Assembly: GCF_049331405.1 (NCBI RefSeq)
Contig: NZ_CP186274.1
Span: 2,914,001 to 2,978,000 of the forward strand
DNA from: PoT sp049331405
Lineage (GTDB): Bacteria; Planctomycetota; Planctomycetia; Isosphaerales; Isosphaeraceae
Length of the DNA: 64,000 nucleotides
Direction of reading: 5' to 3'
The notes below the pieces were generated by a model. That model worked only from the letters and a program-made list of their open reading frames with translations, was not told the DNA's origin and ran no database searches. Both the position numbers and the translations under genes were made by a program. Shown piece by piece: positions 8,105 through 15,115 of this stretch; positions within the stretch are counted from its first letter, which is position 1, and each line of letters opens with the position of its first letter.

Positions 8105-8496
8105 GTTAGCGCCAAGTTTCTCGAGCCATCTCGCATGAACCCGATTTCAGACCCTTTCTCAACATGCAAATCGCGCCGGATTCTGTGGCAACCGGATCGA
8201 AGGATCTTGGGCCAGGTTTGACCTAAGTCGCAACTGCTTCGGCAGATAGGCTGAATGGCATGTGGATCGATGGGGCGGGAGTTAGCGCCAAGTTTCCGGA
8301 AACTTGGCGCTAATCTAAACGCATAACCCCCAACAACTTAGAAACGACAATGAGTTAGCGCCAAGTTTCTATCCCCCCGCGTGCGCGTGCGCACGTGCGG
8401 GGGGGGTCAAAACTTGGCGCTAACTCAGTTATGGACGTAAGTCGTTGTCAGATAAGGCCGGAGATTAGCGCCAAGTTTCGAGAAACTTGGCGCTAA
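8105..8496. repeat. Palindromic iterons next to RepA (putative replication origin)
   Basis: The arm TTAGCGCCAAGTTTC and its inverse GAAACTTGGCGCTAA form near-perfect palindromes at 8282-8313 and 8465-8496. A larger palindrome at 8352-8426 has a 40-bp centre that is itself an inverted repeat (CCCCCCGCGTGC with GCACGTGCGGGGGG). A lone half-site lies at 8105-8120. AT-richer DNA separates them (8314-8350). They end 6 bp from the RepA stop codon. Repeats of this kind beside a replication ATPase usually are initiator-binding sites or an origin. No gene is visible in 7801-8501. Confidence 0.65.
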
Positions 8497-8501
8497 CGTT
8501 T

Positions 8502-9914
8502 TCACGGATTGGCGGACGATTCGCCGGCCCCCGGGGGCGTGGCCTCGGCTTCCGCGAGGAGCAGCCACAACTGCTTCCGACGCTTGGGACGCGAGCCGTC
8601 GGGCATGGCCTCGACCTCACGCATTTCCTTCCGGACCTTGCCTTTCTTGAGGAGCCCTTTCAGCGTCCTCCGGAACGTCGAATCCTGGATCCCGAGGTTG
8701 AGGGCCTGGTCGGCGGCGGATGAAAGCGGGCATGGGCCCTTGCCCAGGATCTTGAGGATGACCTCGAAGGCCTCTTCTTTCTTGACCGGCACCGGGCCTC
8801 TCTCGGCATTCCATTTGTCGCGGGCATCCTTGCCGTTCATCAGGCGCTCGGCGAGCAGGAAGGCCACGTCGTCCGCCACCCAGTTGACGGGATGCTCATC
8901 CCAGGCATGGCGACCGCCCGCATACCTGTAGGACATGCCGGGCGGGATGTCGTCGGCCTCGTTGCCCTTCACGTAGGAAAGCACTCGTCGCTCTCGATCG
9001 CCGGGGTAGAACGACACGAACCAGATCATCCGGGCCGTGGCACCGAAGGCCAGCGACCCGGCGATCCGGCTGAGCACGTTCGTCGACGAGCTCTTATTCA
9101 GGTGCGCGACGATCAGGACCGCAACCTTGTGCTTCTCCGCGAACGGGCGAAGGGGATCGATGAGGGCCTTCACGTCGCCCATCCTGTTCTCGTCGACCCC
9201 GTTCAGGTAGGAGCCCATCGGGTCGATGATGACTAGGCGGACGTCACCGATGCTCTGAATCAGCGACTCGAGCTTCCTCATGTCGCGGGCGAGGGAGAAT
9301 CCACGCTCCTCGCCGTCGATCGTGTCCTCCAAACCCATCACGATATGCACCTTACTCACGTCCGCCCCCGACTCCTCGAGCCGCTTGGCGATGGTCGTGT
9401 CAGGGGTCATCTCGGATTGCAGGTAGAGCACGGAACCTTTCGGGGTCGGCTCCCCGGGATGGTCGGGCCAGCATCCCCCGGTCGTCACGGTGGCGGCGAT
9501 CGAGAGGGCGAGCGAGCTCTTCCCGCTCCCCGGATCGCCGACGATCATGCTCATCAGGCCGAGTGGGAACCGATTGGGCCAGAGCCAATCGGTCTCCTTG
9601 CGTTTGACGTCGGCCATGCACACGACGCGCAGCTTCCAGCGGTCGGGGTCCGATTTCTTCATCTCCTTGGGATTGCCCTGAGAGTAGGGCTTGGCGGTCG
9701 GTCGTTGTAGTGCGGCCTTCCCGGCCGGGGCCGGCTCGAAGGCCGAGAGCTGGCCCCGCCTGACCAGCTCGGCGATGGCCTCGTGTCGCGCCAGGGCGCC
9801 TTTGGTCAGGTCATTGGGATCGCGGGAGTTGGCGAGCTCGAGTAGCAGCTCGTCGTTCACACCGGCGAAATGATCCTTGATCCCGCCCTTCGCCTTCGCC
9901 CGTTCCTTCCTCAA
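8502..9914 (-). CDS. RepA-like hexameric ATPase/helicase (AAA_25, RecA fold)
   Basis: A 470-residue protein beginning at TTG 9914, which overlaps the upstream stop (TTGA) and has AAGGGGGTG upstream as a ribosome site. Walker A is GDPGSGKS (residues 126-133) and Walker B is RLVIIDPMG (near 226-234). KVAVLIVAHLNKS matches the sensor region of RepA/RSF1010-type hexameric helicases (AAA_25). The C-terminal ~100 residues look like a winged helix (FEVILKILGKGPC, DSTFRRTLKGLLKKGKVRK), a likely DNA-binding part. It probably unwinds the iteron-bearing origin downstream. The family occurs in plasmids and phages, so either origin is possible. Confidence 0.8.
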   Translation of the reverse strand: MRKERAKAKGGIKDHFAGVNDELLLELANSRDPNDLTKGALARHEAIAELVRRGQLSAFEPAPAGKAALQRPTAKPYSQGNPKEMKKSDPDRWKLRVVCMADVKRKETDWLWPNRFPLGLMSMIVGDPGSGKSSLALSIAATVTTGGCWPDHPGEPTPKGSVLYLQSEMTPDTTIAKRLEESGADVSKVHIVMGLEDTIDGEERGFSLARDMRKLESLIQSIGDVRLVIIDPMGSYLNGVDENRMGDVKALIDPLRPFAEKHKVAVLIVAHLNKSSSTNVLSRIAGSLAFGATARMIWFVSFYPGDRERRVLSYVKGNEADDIPPGMSYRYAGGRHAWDEHPVNWVADDVAFLLAERLMNGKDARDKWNAERGPVPVKKEEAFEVILKILGKGPCPLSSAADQALNLGIQDSTFRRTLKGLLKKGKVRKEMREVEAMPDGSRPKRRKQLWLLLAEAEATPPGAGESSANP

Positions 9915-10180
9915 AGGGCACCCCCTTTCTTCGCGAAGAGGGGTCCGGCCGGGGGCGGCTCGGGCCAGCTCGAACGCGAATCGGACGGGTCGCCGACGAC
10001 CATCCGCAGCCCTTCGGGCGGGATCTCGCCGGGCAGATCCCATACCCATTCGGTCTCGTCGGCCTTTGCGGCGTCGGCCTTCAACGCGGCCTGGAAGGAA
10101 AGATCCGGGAATGCCTCGCGACGGGAATGGCGCGGCGACGCCTGAGGGGACGGTGCGTCCCCTCGGACAGATTCCGACAT
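9911..10180 (-). CDS. Small acidic/Pro-rich protein upstream of RepA
   Basis: An 89-residue protein whose stop overlaps the TTG start of RepA, so the two are translationally coupled. The sequence is Ala/Pro/Glu-rich with one conserved-looking stretch (ADETEWVWDLPGEIPPEGLR). I do not recognise it. Coupling suggests a replication accessory or regulator. The start ATG at 10180 follows the hairpin at 10212-10244, which may lie in its leader. Confidence 0.5.
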   Translation of the reverse strand: MSESVRGDAPSPQASPRHSRREAFPDLSFQAALKADAAKADETEWVWDLPGEIPPEGLRMVVGDPSDSRSSWPEPPPAGPLFAKKGGAL

Positions 10181-10211
10181 CTGATACCGACCTTTCGCTA
10201 GGCGGCGGCAA

Positions 10212-10244
10212 CCGGGCGCTAACGTTCTCAGGGTGAGAGCCCGG
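10212..10244. repeat. Third member of the conserved-loop hairpin family
   Basis: CCGGGC pairs with GCCCGG around a loop GCTAACGTTCTCAGGGTGAGA, nearly the loop of the hairpin at 7894-7957 (GCTACTTTCTCAGGGTGAGA) but with a different, compensated stem. It also contains GGCGCTAACGTT, the core of the palindromic iterons at 8282-8496. It lies in the upstream region of the RepA operon, so it may be an operator or an initiator-binding site used for autoregulation. Confidence 0.5.
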
Positions 10245-10452
10245 ACGACGACGCGGAACTAAGAAAGAACCTAGGGAGCAGGGAGAAACCTTCGCCGGAG
10301 CGTGCTACCCGCTATCCGCCGGCGAAGGCACTTCGGCGATGCCACGCACCGCCGATGACACAAGCGCGAGACCGACTGGCGACGGTCGAGGTTAGGATGG
10401 CACTCGGCCCATTCAACCTATCCCGAATCGTGACAACCTTCAATGGCACGGA

Positions 10453-10579
10453 TTGCCTACTGTCTACCCGCGTTGTAGACTCCCGTTCATCAGCGTGAGC
10501 ATCACCACGCTGCCGAACTAATCGGGGTAACTCCCCGATTCCGCGCCCCCATCGGAGTGTGATGCCTCCGGTGGGGGCG
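10453..10579 (+). promoter_or_regulatory. Promoter and three-hairpin leader of the 10605 gene
   Basis: TTGCCT (10453-10458) and TAGACT (10476-10481) are separated by 17 bp, a plausible sigma70-type promoter. From the predicted start point onward three hairpins follow in a row: CAGCGTG/CACGCTG (10491-10512), AATCGGGG/CCCCGATT with a 5-base loop (10520-10540), and CGCCCCCA/TGGGGGCG with an inner GGAG/CTCC pairing (10544-10579). A GGAGGGC ribosome site follows at about 10590. This may be a structured regulatory leader; I do not recognise a known riboswitch. The rest of 10245-10452 holds one further stem (CCTTCGCCGG with CCGGCGAAGG) and no gene. Confidence 0.45.
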
Positions 10580-10604
10580 TCCCCATTTCCGGAGGGCAGG
10601 CCCG

Positions 10605-10958
10605 ATGAAGATCGAGTATGACCCCATTACCGGCTCGTGCATGCACGACCATGTTGAGGATAAGAAGCCTGCCGAGTATCGCGAGAGCGCCTACCGCCGT
10701 GGCGTGCAACAGGGTTGGTTCACGGTCATCCAAATACTCGAGGCGGGGGGCGGGCTCGACGAAGTGAGGGAGCACTACAAGCGAATCACCGACTGGCGAT
10801 TCCGCATGGGCAAGTATCGCTCGAAGGATCGAGCAAAGATCGTCTGGCCTCCCATCCCCGATCTCGAAGCGATTCGCAAGAAGCCCTCGCTCAGTGCCCG
10901 TCCGGCCCGGCCGAAGACGGCCCGGCCGAAGGCTGTTCGCCGTTCTCCGAAGGTTTGA
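10605..10958 (+). CDS. Hypothetical early protein with basic C-terminus
   Basis: 117 residues, with a good ribosome site (GGAGGGC) before the ATG. The N-terminal 80 residues look globular and helical (YRRGVQQGWFTVIQILEAGG, HYKRITDWRFRMGKY). The last 25 residues are a Lys/Arg/Pro/Ala repeat (ARPAR, PKTARPKAV), likely a nucleic-acid-binding tail. No family recognised. Its structured leader and isolation from the leftward operon suggest separate control. Confidence 0.55.
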   Translation: MKIEYDPITGSCMHDHVEDKKPAEYRESAYRRGVQQGWFTVIQILEAGGGLDEVREHYKRITDWRFRMGKYRSKDRAKIVWPPIPDLEAIRKKPSLSARPARPKTARPKAVRRSPKV

Positions 10959-11006
10959 TGATCCGACTTCCTTCATCCCCTTTCTCTCGCGAGGAGGAAT
11001 GTAGCG

Positions 11007-11354
11007 ATGGTGAAGACGAAGCAAGAGACGGTCTGGGACCTGTGCAAGAAACGTGGCAAGATCCGCGACGGCCTGCGCGGGTTGAGGATGAAGCATCTCC
11101 CCTCCGGGATCGAGTTCGTTTGCGAAGTGACCGAGTGGTCGGACGCTTCGGAATCTCAATACCTGGTCATCATCCCCGCCACGTTGAATGGCCTCGACGA
11201 AGCCCTTTCCCATCGGCGAGTGCCGTTGGAAAAGCCGAGACTCGGGGTCAAGCGAGAAGCCGTCTGGCAACGCCTGTCGGATGTGGAACGCGAGGCGGTC
11301 GAGACCAGGCTCAAGGCCTCGCAGTGCATCTTGCTTGAACCCTGGCCCCGTTGA
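11007..11354 (+). CDS. Hypothetical early protein
   Basis: 115 residues starting at ATG 11007 with AGGAGGAA upstream. No family is recognised. It is a mixed alpha/beta sequence (GIEFVCEVTEWSDASESQYL, then DVEREAVETRLKASQ). It follows the 10605 gene by about 50 bases and ends just before a strong bidirectional terminator, so the two form a short rightward operon convergent with the leftward early genes. Confidence 0.55.
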   Translation: MVKTKQETVWDLCKKRGKIRDGLRGLRMKHLPSGIEFVCEVTEWSDASESQYLVIIPATLNGLDEALSHRRVPLEKPRLGVKREAVWQRLSDVEREAVETRLKASQCILLEPWPR

Positions 11355-11385
11355 CTTGTAAGCTGGATCCGCAACCCGTGTAGCC

Positions 11386-11423
11386 ACCGCCCGTCCGGTC
11401 CCCAGGGATCGGGCGGTTTTTTT
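11386..11423. terminator. Bidirectional intrinsic terminator
   Basis: ACCGCCCG (11386-11393) pairs with CGGGCGGT (11410-11417), followed by seven T residues. On the other strand the matching A-run serves less well. It sits between convergent genes ending at 11354 and 11423. Confidence 0.8.
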
Positions 11424-11665
11424 CATTTCGAACGCCAGGCCTTGAGCTCGACCGGCTTCCGAGCGACCACGTAGCCGAAGGCGATGAGTCGTTCGACGAC
11501 CACATCCCAAGGCCCCTCGAGCTCCGTCCGCAAGCCGTTCTCGTCGAGACAGACCACCCGCATCCGTTTCGCCGGTTGAAACACCAGCTCGACGAACGGA
11601 GTGCGCCGGAAGTCGAAGCCGTATTCTTGCGGCTCGAGCGAAATCGTGAGCATAGGCTTGTCCAT
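11423..11665 (-). CDS. Hypothetical small protein at the end of the early operon
   Basis: 80 residues, leftward. Beta-rich N-terminus (PMLTISLEPQEYGFDFRRTP) then VVVERLIAFGYVVARKPVEL. Not recognised. It is the promoter-distal gene of the leftward run of small genes from 13845 and reads into the terminator at 11386-11423. Confidence 0.55.
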   Translation of the reverse strand: MDKPMLTISLEPQEYGFDFRRTPFVELVFQPAKRMRVVCLDENGLRTELEGPWDVVVERLIAFGYVVARKPVELKAWRSK

Positions 11666-11709
11666 CGAGAGCCTTCTTCCCCTCGCCGGTCATACGTTGC
11701 ATATCTAGA

Positions 11710-11961
11710 TCAGTGCTTTGCATGGCGCTCACCTCGCGTCCAATCGAAGGCCTTGCAATCCAAGTGAAAGTTGAACGGTTGCGGCGAGAACCCTTGCATC
11801 CGGCATGTGGGCAATTTCTGCCTGACGTAGTTCCTCTGGAAGACGTTCAGATTGAATAACGTCCATCCGTGTGGATATTCCCACACGGTCACCAGGTCGC
11901 GACAGCGGAGACAGCTCGCGAGGCGAACCGGGTAGGCGATCCCCTCAGTCCGGCGAGACAT
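11710..11961 (-). CDS. Hypothetical protein with CxxC motif
   Basis: 83 residues from ATG 11961, which overlaps the end of the preceding gene. SCLRCRDLVTVWEYPHGW near residue 15 contains a CxxC pair, and a third Cys follows in LPTCRM, so a small zinc site is possible. The remainder is aromatic (QPFNFHLDCKAFDW). No family recognised. Confidence 0.5.
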   Translation of the reverse strand: MSRRTEGIAYPVRLASCLRCRDLVTVWEYPHGWTLFNLNVFQRNYVRQKLPTCRMQGFSPQPFNFHLDCKAFDWTRGERHAKH

Positions 11962-12256
11962 GGCCGACCTCCGTCCTGTGATCCTCAATCCAGGCGTTCG
12001 CCTTGGCGAGCTTGCTCTCGCTCGCGTTGAGGCAGGCCCGGGCGTCGGCGATCTCTCGGCCGAGGACCGCGAGCCAGGCCTCGGCGGCTTCGGCATAGGT
12101 CGGATGGTAAGAGCCGAGCTGGCCATTGCGGTTGGCCCGATACCTCGTCTTGCCTTCCTCGACCTCGACATAAGACTTCGTGAATGAGACGACCTTCACG
12201 CGCTCGATGATGCCGAGCGGGTACCGGCAACGAAACCAGGTCTGTTCAGCCCCCAT
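11945..12256 (-). CDS. Hypothetical early protein
   Basis: 103 residues from ATG 12256, overlapping the upstream gene by 11 bases. The N-terminal half is beta-rich (EQTWFRCRYPLGIIERVKVV, then KSYVEVEEGKTRYRANRNG). The second half is helical (TYAEAAEAWLAVLGREIADA, then ESKLAKANAWI), a layout common to small phage early proteins. Function unknown. Confidence 0.55.
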   Translation of the reverse strand: MGAEQTWFRCRYPLGIIERVKVVSFTKSYVEVEEGKTRYRANRNGQLGSYHPTYAEAAEAWLAVLGREIADARACLNASESKLAKANAWIEDHRTEVGHVSPD

Positions 12257-12542
12257 GATTGCCCCCCTCGACGCCGACCAGGTCGACGCGCATTTGAATT
12301 GAGATCCTCTCGCGGATGCACGTCTTGACCAGGTACTTCCAGCCGGGCGAGCCGTGCGACACGGAGACGGGTACGTTGCCGAGGCCGATCGCCTCGAGCA
12401 ACTTGGCATCGACCTTCCGGCGAGGCACGTACCTCGGCGGAAGGCCCCGGCGGATGGGCGGTACCAGGGCGAGCGAGAGTTGCCGGCGAGGCTCGTCGGA
12501 AAGGTCATGAGTGACCCGGTCGACCTTATGACGTTTGGCCAT
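12246..12542 (-). CDS. Hypothetical early protein
   Basis: 98 residues from ATG 12542. Basic start (MAKRHKVDRVTHDL), then a proline-rich turn (PPIRRGLPPRYVPRRKVDAK) and a C-terminus with strand character (GSPGWKYLVKTCIRERISIQ). The start lies inside the 3' end of the preceding gene, indicating coupled translation. Family not recognised. Confidence 0.55.
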   Translation of the reverse strand: MAKRHKVDRVTHDLSDEPRRQLSLALVPPIRRGLPPRYVPRRKVDAKLLEAIGLGNVPVSVSHGSPGWKYLVKTCIRERISIQMRVDLVGVEGGNHGG

Positions 12543-12813
12543 CGCTCTCGACCTCCACCTTGAACGGCTCGACGTTGGCGAGGACATACACGATTTTGTT
12601 TTCGGGCCCGGCGTAGCGGGTCTGACGCCATGCGTCCTCGAAGTCGAAGACGCCGGCGAGGTCCTCGCTCCTCGCGTACCCCTTGCCTTCGGGCGCCCAC
12701 CACAACTCATGACGTCCCGACCAGATTCGGACCTGCCTACCCTCCAAATGACGTCGCATCGAAGGCACGAGATTGATTGAGTTGAGAGCGATCCTCACGA
12801 TTCCTGCCTCCAT
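12526..12813 (-). CDS. Hypothetical early protein
   Basis: 95 residues starting at ATG 12813 after a GGAGGCAGG-like region. Sequence is mixed (VRIWSGRHELWWAPEGKGYA, later ENKIVYVLANVEPFKVEVES). It overlaps the next gene by 17 bases. Not recognised. Confidence 0.55.
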   Translation of the reverse strand: MEAGIVRIALNSINLVPSMRRHLEGRQVRIWSGRHELWWAPEGKGYARSEDLAGVFDFEDAWRQTRYAGPENKIVYVLANVEPFKVEVESDGQTS

Positions 12814-12826
12814 TCACGGATAGGGT

Positions 12827-13075
12827 TCAGGCCTTGCCGTCTTTGAGCGCTTGGCCGAAGGCCTCGAGCTCGCAGCCGAGCGAGTCCAGCCGGGCACCCT
12901 CTTCGGCCTCGCTCAAGTCGCCTCGGCTGATCTGACAGAGGATGCCGAACGCGGCGGCGGAACCCGCGTAGAAGGCCCGGCGCATCTCGACGAGCTGGAT
13001 CATGGGGGCGTCGGCCGGGATAACCTGGCGCCTGTACGACTCCCATTCGGAGCGGAGCGAGAGCGAAGTCTTCAT
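12827..13075 (-). CDS. Small helical phage protein, widespread unknown family
   Basis: 82 residues from ATG 13075. The pattern SEWESYRRQVIPADAPMIQL, then MRRAFYAGSAAAFGIL, then a C-terminal helix (CELEAFGQALKDGKA) is one I recognise as recurrent in prophages of high-GC bacteria, where it is annotated only as hypothetical. It overlaps the upstream gene by 4 bases (ATGA-type). Function unknown. Confidence 0.6.
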   Translation of the reverse strand: MKTSLSLRSEWESYRRQVIPADAPMIQLVEMRRAFYAGSAAAFGILCQISRGDLSEAEEGARLDSLGCELEAFGQALKDGKA

Positions 13076-13269
13076 GACTGGTCCTTTCTGTCTTCCCGGG
13101 ACTCGTTACCGAACAGCAATGGTTGATCGATGATCGCGCCGCATTCGAGGTCGACCTTCCGCTCGAGTCGCTTGGACGTCTCGAGGTCCTCCGGCCTCCG
13201 GGTGCGGTAGAACGTGTTCTGGGCCTGGCGCATCTTGCGGACGAGCAAGGCGAGCTCGCGTCTCTCCAC
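13072..13269 (-). CDS. Hypothetical early protein, GTG start
   Basis: 65 residues if the GTG at 13269 is used. The sequence beyond that point upstream (GRASLSSVGTSNRTEARD) looks untranslated. The protein is mostly a charged helix (RRELALLVRKMRQAQNTFYR, then LETSKRLERKVDLECGAII). Not recognised. It ends overlapping the next gene. Confidence 0.5.
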   Translation of the reverse strand: MERRELALLVRKMRQAQNTFYRTRRPEDLETSKRLERKVDLECGAIIDQPLLFGNESREDRKDQS

Positions 13270-13288
13270 GTCTCTAGCCTCCGTGCGG

Positions 13289-13594
13289 TTACTGGTCCCG
13301 ACCGAGGAAAGGCTTGCTCTCCCCTGGCTTGCAATTGAGCTCGACCAGCGAGAGGAGATTCCCGGCCGCATGAGCATGGAGCTCTCGGTTGCGGCAGGCC
13401 ATGAGGCCTATCAGGGCGACCGCGAGGGTGATTTCGCCGAGCTCATACGCCTCTTGGACGAGGCAATCGAAGGAACGTTGGAGCGACTGAGCTCGATCGG
13501 CGACGGCCTCGGAGGCGAGGAAGGCCTCGACGAACTTGCGCTGTTGCTCGCCGCTGAAATTCATCTCGACCACGTTGAACGAAGGCGTGTTCAC
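13289..13594 (-). CDS. Hypothetical helical early protein, GTG start
   Basis: 101 residues from GTG 13594, preceded by GGAAAGGA at suitable spacing. An internal ATG 12 codons later is the alternative. The core is helical (QQRKFVEAFLASEAVADRAQ, then LVQEAYELGEITLAVALIGL). No family recognised. It lies second in the leftward early operon. Confidence 0.5.
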   Translation of the reverse strand: MNTPSFNVVEMNFSGEQQRKFVEAFLASEAVADRAQSLQRSFDCLVQEAYELGEITLAVALIGLMACRNRELHAHAAGNLLSLVELNCKPGESKPFLGRDQ

Positions 13595-13599
13595 GGGAG

Positions 13600-13845
13600 T
13601 CAGTTCCTTTCCGGCTTGTGGTTCATGAGCTTCGACGCTTGCCGATCGGTGAGCCCCTTCGCTTGGAGCTTCTGGAAGATCCGGAACATCCGGGACACGC
13701 CTCGCATGCAGACCTTGACGCACCGGGTATGGACGAACCCCGAGTCCCCGTAGGGCTCGACCTTGCCTTTCTTCCCGATGAAGTCCCCGAGCTGGATTTC
13801 CTTGCCGCAGAAACGGCATCTCTCATTCTCGAATCCGGCAGACAT
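13600..13845 (-). CDS. Zinc-finger-like early protein
   Basis: 81 residues, first gene of the leftward early operon, with GGGGGCT before the ATG. It carries CRFCGKEIQLGDFIGKKG followed by FVHTRCVKVC, a C-x2-C...H-x2-C arrangement typical of a small treble-clef or LIM-like zinc site, then a helix (RMFRIFQKLQAKGLT). It may bind nucleic acid or act as an early regulator. Zinc binding is inferred. Confidence 0.55.
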   Translation of the reverse strand: MSAGFENERCRFCGKEIQLGDFIGKKGKVEPYGDSGFVHTRCVKVCMRGVSRMFRIFQKLQAKGLTDRQASKLMNHKPERN

Positions 13846-13854
13846 TGGCAGCCC

Positions 13855-13980
13855 CCTATAGGCACCTTAGAAGTACAAGAAAGGAACATTAAATGTACCT
13901 GTCTTGTGCTACCTTATCCCATAGGTTATATCTAGTCAACGGCGGTTATGTACCGAATCGGTCCAAATGAGGTATCTTTT
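13855..13980. promoter_or_regulatory. Divergent early control region with long inverted repeat
   Basis: This AT-richer intergenic region separates the leftward (13845) and rightward (13993) early operons. Two imperfect inverted arms (13855-13884 and 13898-13925) share CCT-TCTTGT-CT and end in CCTATAGG and CCCATAGG. They surround a 13-base AT-rich centre. The arrangement suggests divergent promoters under a common dimeric repressor, possibly the RHH-like product of the gene at 13993. Confidence 0.45.
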
Positions 13981-13992
13981 AGGGGGCAAGAC

Positions 13993-14223
13993 ATGGCTCA
14001 AGCGGTATTGAGGTCGAGGAAGATGGCGAAGAAAAAGAGCTCCGACGACGACGCGACCAAGGCCGATGGCGGCGAGGACCTGACGCAAGTCCGGATCTTC
14101 CTCAATCCCGAGGAGCTGAAGCGCGTGAAGGCCTCGGCCGACAAGCGAGGCCTCAAGCTCGCGACCTTCGCGAAGATGGCGACCGTCAAGGAAGCCGAGC
14201 GCGTCGAACAGGGGAGGGATTGA
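13993..14223 (+). CDS. Small RHH-like regulator
   Basis: 76 residues from ATG 13993, with AGGGGG upstream. A basic, low-complexity N-terminus is followed by TQVRIFLNPEELKRVKASAD and KRGLKLATFAKMATV, a strand-helix-helix pattern typical of ribbon-helix-helix or plasmid control proteins. Its promoter region carries a long inverted repeat, fitting autoregulation. It could repress both early operons. The upstream in-frame Met at 13948 lacks a ribosome site. Confidence 0.55.
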   Translation: MAQAVLRSRKMAKKKSSDDDATKADGGEDLTQVRIFLNPEELKRVKASADKRGLKLATFAKMATVKEAERVEQGRD

Positions 14224-14226
14224 CCG

Positions 14227-14511
14227 ATGGCCACGCGGAAGGAAATCCGGGCGGCGGCTGCGGCCGAGGGCGGCGCCCGCGAGTGGACGGCCGAGATCCT
14301 CAAGGATGGGATGACGCTTTATGCGTGGATGGCCTACAACCGGGCATACGACACGTACGCGACCGACCGTCTCGAGCATGCTCGGCTGTTCCGCTCCGAG
14401 GCCGAGGTCGACGCATGGGCGGTGCGCCTCGGCGTGCCCAATGCCAGGCCTATCCGTCTTCGGGGCGAGGCGCCCGCGAAGTCGGCACTCTCGAGAGCGA
14501 GGACCAAATGA
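14227..14511 (+). CDS. Hypothetical protein
   Basis: 94 residues, 3 bases after the RHH-like gene. N-terminal basic helix (ATRKEIRAAAAAEGGAREW), then AEILKDGMTLYAWMAYNRAY. No known family. Its stop overlaps the next start (ATGA), so the rightward run 13993-14756 is an operon. Confidence 0.5.
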   Translation: MATRKEIRAAAAAEGGAREWTAEILKDGMTLYAWMAYNRAYDTYATDRLEHARLFRSEAEVDAWAVRLGVPNARPIRLRGEAPAKSALSRARTK

Positions 14512-14756
14512 CCCATCTCACGCACCCGACAGCGGCCAGCTATGAGCTCGTGGCCTCGCAGGCCCTCGCCACGGCCGAGGCGATCCTCGGCGAAGGCCTT
14601 CGGAACGACCCCGCCAAGGCGATCGCGGCCGTCTTGATGGGCTTGAAGATCTATAGCATCAAGAGTTCGGGCGGTTCCCTCGAGCTCTTGAACGACGCGA
14701 TGAACGAATACCATCGGCTTCAAGCCGAGGTCGAGGTCGAGGCCTCGACGGGATGA
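14508..14756 (+). CDS. Hypothetical helical protein
   Basis: 82 residues from ATG 14508, overlapping the previous stop. Almost entirely helical (ASYELVASQALATAEAILGE, then DAMNEYHRLQAEVEVEAS). Not recognised. Followed by an intrinsic terminator. Confidence 0.5.
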   Translation: MTHLTHPTAASYELVASQALATAEAILGEGLRNDPAKAIAAVLMGLKIYSIKSSGGSLELLNDAMNEYHRLQAEVEVEASTG

Positions 14757-14787
14757 CTTCCACGCCGGCGAAATGACTTCCAAACCA

Positions 14788-14820
14788 GGGACCGAGGCGA
14801 AAGCCTTCGGTCCCTTTTTC
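14788..14820 (+). terminator. Intrinsic terminator after the rightward early operon
   Basis: GGGACCGAGGC and GCCTTCGGTCCC pair around a GAAA loop with one bulge, followed by TTTTT. Between here and 15115 I see no convincing gene. Confidence 0.7.
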
Positions 14821-15115
14821 ATGCGCGGTGGTTGCGCTCGGCGGCGAGGTCCTCGAGCTCGACCAGGTCGAGCGCTAGGCGGAAGTCGCTGCGTATGGCG
14901 CAGCACATCCACCCGACAAAAGCGAGCCTCGAGCGTGCGGCGTAATGGGCCTTGGGAACTTGGCCAAATCACCTGTTAAGCCGTTGTCTGTTTTGCGATG
15001 ATCTGGCGAATGAGGGGTTGCCGTTATGGAGGCGGGAACTTTTGAAATGGCTCAACGTCGTCGTCGAAATGGAAGCAGTGTCGTTGAGTCGAGGCGGGGC
15101 AAGGAGGACGGAATA

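Noticed and set aside
8105..8496. Possible CRISPR array from regularly repeated TTAGCGCCAAGTTTC sequences
   Set aside because: The units are palindromes of unequal spacing without unique spacers of constant length, and no cas genes are nearby.
10491..10579. Known riboswitch upstream of the 10605 gene
   Set aside because: Three hairpins are clear but no conserved aptamer sequence is recognisable.
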